DNA of 64,000 nucleotides from Bacilli bacterium. GTDB taxonomy: Bacteria; Bacillota_I; Bacilli_A; RF39; UBA660. A model generated the notes under the pieces. That model had not been told where the DNA came from. It saw only the letters and a list, made by a program, of their open reading frames with translations, and searched no databases. The DNA is taken from contig JAFWJL010000001.1 in assembly GCA_017511605.1 (NCBI GenBank), positions 32,095 through 96,094 of the forward strand, read 5' to 3'. Below are positions 61,128 to 64,000 of this stretch, one piece after another (the stretch's first letter is position 1; every line of letters starts with the position of its first letter). A program made the position numbers and the translations under genes.

Positions 61128-62384
61128 ATGTTTAAAGATTTAGGAATAAGTATGGATGTAATTAATCTTATTCAAGAGAGTGAAAATGATTGTAAAGAAG
61201 AGTTTACAAAGATAGATAAACGATGTGAAGCTAATAGTTTAAAAGTCTTATGGGCTTTTCAAAAGAATGAAATAACAGAATCTTGTTTTAATGAAACAAC
61301 AGGATATGGTTATAATGATTTAGGTAGAGACAAAATAGAAAAAGTATTTGCTGATTGTTTAGGTGCAGAAGATTGCTTAGTTAGAAGTCAATTTATCTCA
61401 GGAAGTCATGCCTTAAATGTATGTTTTTTTGCATTACTTCGTCCAGGTGACATATTATTAAGTATAGCAGGAAAACCATATGATACATTAGATGAAGTAA
61501 TAGGTATAAAAGATAATCCTAGTTCATTAAAATCATTTGGGGTAAAGTATGATCAAATAGATTTAGTAGATGATGACTTTGATTATGATAAGATAGAAAA
61601 GTATTTAAAGGAACATAAAGTAAAAGTAATAGAAATTCAAAGAAGTAAAGGATACTCTACAAGAAAAACTATTGATATACAAAAAATAAAAAAAATAATA
61701 AATTTTATTAAAAATATTGATAAAGATGTTATAATAATGATAGACAACTGTTATTGTGAATTTGTATGGGGAGTTGAACCTACAGAATATGGCGCAGATA
61801 TAATGGTTGGATCGCTAATTAAAAATTTAGGCGGAGGAATTGCTCCTAATGGTGCATATATTGCTGGACGACATGATTTAGTAGAGTTATGTGCTGAAAG
61901 ACTTACTTTACCTGGAGAAGGAAGAGAAGTAGGACCTTCATTAGGAATCAATAAACAAATCCTTCAAGGTTTATACATGGCACCTAGTGTAGTTGCATCT
62001 GCATTAAAAACTGCAGTGCTAACGAGTAGAGTACTTGAAAAGTTAGGATATGATGTTGAACCAAGATATAACGAAGATAGAAATGATATCGTTCAAACAA
62101 TTACATTTAAAGATCCTGACAAATTAATTGAATTTACAAGAGGAATTCAAGAAGGCTCTGCAATTGATTCAAATGCTAGGGTTGAAGCATGGGATATGCC
62201 TGGGTATAGTGATAAGGTAGTTATGGCTAGCGGATCATTTACTCAAGGTTCTTCAATAGAGTTATCTTGTGATGGACCGATTAGAGAACCATATATTGCA
62301 TATATGCAAGGATCTCTAACATATCCATACGGAAAGCTTGGTCTTATGAAAGCTGTCCAAAAAATTATGAAAGGAGGAGTATAG
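61128..62384 (+). CDS. ynbB: YnbB-type PLP-dependent lyase (methionine gamma-lyase family)
   Basis: The 418-aa protein is the fold-type I PLP family called aluminium-resistance protein or YnbB: TTGYGYNDLGRD near 55, RSQFISGSHALN, VEIQRSKGYSTR-like stretch in two parts, PLP Lys in GSLIKNLGGG, and LTLPGEGREVG. Its exact reaction is unsettled in the family (C-S lyase suspected). In B. subtilis, ynbB lies beside glnR; here the neighbours are an SDR and a membrane protein. The next gene starts directly after its stop. Confidence 0.9.
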   Translation: MFKDLGISMDVINLIQESENDCKEEFTKIDKRCEANSLKVLWAFQKNEITESCFNETTGYGYNDLGRDKIEKVFADCLGAEDCLVRSQFISGSHALNVCFFALLRPGDILLSIAGKPYDTLDEVIGIKDNPSSLKSFGVKYDQIDLVDDDFDYDKIEKYLKEHKVKVIEIQRSKGYSTRKTIDIQKIKKIINFIKNIDKDVIIMIDNCYCEFVWGVEPTEYGADIMVGSLIKNLGGGIAPNGAYIAGRHDLVELCAERLTLPGEGREVGPSLGINKQILQGLYMAPSVVASALKTAVLTSRVLEKLGYDVEPRYNEDRNDIVQTITFKDPDKLIEFTRGIQEGSAIDSNARVEAWDMPGYSDKVVMASGSFTQGSSIELSCDGPIREPYIAYMQGSLTYPYGKLGLMKAVQKIMKGGV

Positions 62385-62882
62385 ATGTACACATACGGAA
62401 ATTACGGTACTACATATGGTACTACTCAAGCTACAGAAGCTGCTGGAGGATTACTAGCAGGATTAGGAATCATGATGATTTTCTTCTATATCATTATGAT
62501 TGCAGTTGCAGTAGTTTGCTTAATCGCAAAATACAAAATGTTCAAGAAAATGGGTATCGAAGGATGGAAATCACTTATCCCAATGGTTAGTGATTACCTA
62601 CAAATGGAAGCAACTGGTGTTAATCAAAAATGGTTATTAGTTGTTACATTTGGTAGTGCTATTGCTGCTATTCCAGTTTTAGGTTGGTTAGCATTTGCTG
62701 CTGCTATGATTTACTATGCAATCCTTGTAAATGTAAGTTTAGCTAAAGCATTTGGTAAATCTACAGGATTTGCAGTTGGTCTAATCTTATTAGCACCAGT
62801 ATTCCTAATTATCTTAGGATTCTCTAAAGATGCTAAATTCGTAGGAAAAGACCCAATGAAAGATATTATTTTCAAGAAATAA
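62385..62882 (+). CDS. DUF5684 family membrane protein
   Basis: The 165-aa protein has a Gly/Thr/Tyr-rich N-terminus, then membrane helices at about 20-50, 84-112 and 118-142, with KYKMFKKMGIEGWKSLIP between the first and second, as in DUF5684 (often called signal peptidase-associated). ATG follows the previous stop with no gap; its SD AAAGGAGGAG lies inside ynbB. Function unknown. Confidence 0.78.
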   Translation: MYTYGNYGTTYGTTQATEAAGGLLAGLGIMMIFFYIIMIAVAVVCLIAKYKMFKKMGIEGWKSLIPMVSDYLQMEATGVNQKWLLVVTFGSAIAAIPVLGWLAFAAAMIYYAILVNVSLAKAFGKSTGFAVGLILLAPVFLIILGFSKDAKFVGKDPMKDIIFKK

Positions 62883-62921
62883 TATAAATATTAATTAATA
62901 TTAATTAATAGTTAATAAACT

Positions 62922-62953
62922 AAAAAGATTAGAATATTCTAATCTTTTTTTTC
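62922..62953 (+). terminator. Terminator after the DUF5684 gene
   Basis: AAAAAGATTAG pairs with CTAATCTTTTT around AATATT (62922-62949), then T-run. Confidence 0.8.
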
Positions 62954-62979
62954 ATATATTTTATTGATCGGAGGAATAT

Positions 62980-63483
62980 ATGATAAGCAAACAAAATTTA
63001 TGGTTTCTAACGTTATTCAGTTTAATTCTAATATTAGGAGTATACTATATCACAATGCCTAATGATTTATTAGGAAAAGTAGAAAATATTATAGAAGATA
63101 AAGAAACAAAAGAAGTAGTGGAAGAAGTAGAAGAAGAAAGTTTATTGGTAGCTATGAGAGTAAACTTAGAAGAAGAGCGACAAGAGACAATAACTAATCT
63201 TCAAAAAGATTTAACAAAAGAGAATCTAACTACAGAAGAAAAAAATAATATTTACGAACAATTAAAATATTTAAATGAAGTTCAAGGTAAAGAAGAAAAA
63301 CTAGAAAAACAAATAAAAAAAGATTTAAAACTAGATTGCTTCATCAAACAAGATAATAATAATATAGAAGCAGTTTGCATATCAAATGAACATGATGAAA
63401 AGAAAGCCAATAGTATTATGCGCTTAATTCAAGAAAAATATGAAAATAAAATAAATATTACCGTAAAATTTCAAAAGAAATAA
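62980..63483 (+). CDS. spoIIIAH: Stage III sporulation protein AH (SpoIIIAH)
   Basis: SpoIIIAH is the mother-cell partner of SpoIIQ in the channel across the engulfed forespore membranes. The 167-aa protein has the short N-terminus followed by a transmembrane helix (NLWFLTLFSLILILGVYYI), then a charged coiled region, then the beta/alpha ring-forming domain from about 110 to the end. Here spoIIIAH stands alone; the usual spoIIIA-AB-AC-AD-AE-AF-AG genes do not precede it in the window. SD is CGGAGGAA. Confidence 0.82.
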   Translation: MISKQNLWFLTLFSLILILGVYYITMPNDLLGKVENIIEDKETKEVVEEVEEESLLVAMRVNLEEERQETITNLQKDLTKENLTTEEKNNIYEQLKYLNEVQGKEEKLEKQIKKDLKLDCFIKQDNNNIEAVCISNEHDEKKANSIMRLIQEKYENKINITVKFQKK

Positions 63484-63541
63484 TGGGTATTCACATACAA
63501 CAAAATATCTAAATCACATAATATATTTTAGGTGATTGAGA

Positions 63542-63739
63542 ATGATTCTAACTCCTAGAGAGAAAGAAATATTTAATTTATTAATAGATAATTATAATAC
63601 TAAAGACATAGCTAATAGATTAGGAATAAGTGAAAAAACTGTTAGAAACCATATATCAAATGTAATGCAAAAATTAGGAGTAAATGGCAGAGCTAGTGCA
63701 GTAGTAGAATTATTAAAATTAAAAGAATTATCTATATAA
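63542..63739 (+). CDS. gerE: GerE-like LuxR-type HTH regulator
   Basis: The 65-aa protein is a single LuxR/GerE HTH: LTPREKEIFNLLID, KDIANRLGISEKTVRNHISNVMQKLGV. GerE itself (74 aa) is the last mother-cell regulator of sporulation. The ATG at 63542 has SD AGGTGA 6 nt upstream; a TTG at 63536 overlaps it. Between spoIIIAH and a GerM-like gene, GerE is more likely than another LuxR protein, but a generic regulator cannot be excluded. Confidence 0.75.
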   Translation: MILTPREKEIFNLLIDNYNTKDIANRLGISEKTVRNHISNVMQKLGVNGRASAVVELLKLKELSI

Positions 63740-63762
63740 CGTACTAATTTAGTACGTTTTTT
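63738..63762 (+). terminator. Terminator after the gerE-like gene
   Basis: ACGTACTAA pairs with TTAGTACGT (63739-63757), then T-run. It overlaps the stop codon. Confidence 0.75.
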
Positions 63763-63785
63763 CATATTATTACTTAGGTGATATT

Positions 63786-64000
63786 ATGATAAAGAAAAAA
63801 GCATTAAGAAAAATATTTATAACGACACTATCTATGTTAATAGTATTAACTGTTTATACAATTCCAACTATAAAGAAAGATAATGTTCTAAGAACTAACT
63901 TAGAAATAGAAGATATTACTAATCTATCTACAGATAAAATATATTTATTAAATAAAGATAATTATCTAGTAAAAACAGATATATTTATAGATAGTACTAA
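63786..64000 (+). CDS. GerM-domain sporulation protein, cut by the window end
   Basis: Seventy-one codons are visible to the edge. The N-terminus is basic with a hydrophobic segment (TTLSMLIVLTVYTIP), then a strand-like DKIYLLNKDNYLVKTDIF that matches the start of GerM-type domains. GerM proteins act in spore envelope formation and germination. No lipobox Cys is visible. It follows the gerE-like gene, with SD AGGTGAT. The family call rests on a short stretch, so it is moderate. Confidence 0.6.
   Translation, partial: MIKKKALRKIFITTLSMLIVLTVYTIPTIKKDNVLRTNLEIEDITNLSTDKIYLLNKDNYLVKTDIFIDST

Noticed and set aside
62885..62916. ATTAATTAAT-type repeats as a regulatory element
   Set aside because: Simple AT-rich repetition between a stop codon and a terminator; expected in DNA of this composition.

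Overview
The window is very AT-rich, densely packed DNA from a low-GC Gram-positive bacterium (Bacillota). The genes are short-spaced, use AGGAG or AGGTGAT ribosome binding sites, and are mostly closed by short hairpins with T-runs. Stops are almost all TAA or TAG, but one gene (ending 14217) stops at TGA, and every Trp I checked is TGG, so the standard code applies rather than the Mollicutes code. CotJB, CotJC, SpoIIIAH, a GerE-like regulator, a GerM-like protein and a 3D-domain protein indicate a spore former or a recent descendant of one. An uncultured gut- or rumen-type member of the Bacilli fits best. That placement is inference.

Layout. 1-6.1 kb: CDF metal transporter (partial), stand-alone AAA+ ATPase, zinc-ribbon membrane protein, glmS, a 45-aa small protein and a cell-surface lysozyme-fold protein. 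6.1-10.6 kb: minus-strand genes of unknown role around a LysR regulator, then tRNA-His. 10.7-17.3 kb: cotJB-cotJC, DUF5662, an S66 peptidase, a DUF2975/HTH/DUF4173 operon, a sirtuin and a 3D-domain protein. 18.0-19.3 kb: a structured RNA of about 630 nt that I identify as OLE RNA, with its own consensus promoter and terminator, followed directly by its membrane partner gene oapA. 19.4-25.3 kb: kinase-like protein, YbiT-type ABC-F protein, small membrane proteins, tRNA-Cys and tRNA-Gly, and a P-loop ATPase. 25.3-31.8 kb: an acyltransferase-like protein, then a five-gene minus-strand operon with coaC, coaB, a class II aldolase-like gene and two zinc-finger genes, divergent from a second LysR gene.

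32.8-37 kb: cell-wall precursor genes (alpha/beta hydrolase, membrane-anchored murF, ddl) and a kinase-like gene. 37.0-37.8 kb: five tRNA genes (Lys, Ile, Asn, Glu, Ser) with a decayed inverted tRNA relic between them. 37.9-45.5 kb: one 2542-aa cyclic beta-1,2-glucan synthase. 45.5-51.8 kb: pgi, PAP2 phosphatase, a degenerate HAD protein, DUF4176, RluA, a NagZ-like lipoprotein and a PPM phosphatase. 51.9-54.8 kb: HerA-like ATPase, sepF and divIVA. 55.5-59.9 kb: an isoleucine T-box leader, a cation/Ca2+ exchanger, and ileS with an altered GIHH signature. 59.9-64 kb: thiol-redox protein, SDR, YnbB-type PLP enzyme, DUF5684, then spoIIIAH, gerE-like and gerM-like (cut by the window end).

The strongest points are the OLE RNA/OapA pair outside its usual neighbourhood, and the type 2 isoleucyl-tRNA synthetase whose HXGH motif reads GIHH, placed behind an Ile T-box together with an ion exchanger. 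The CoaC/CoaB/class II aldolase operon is also of interest.
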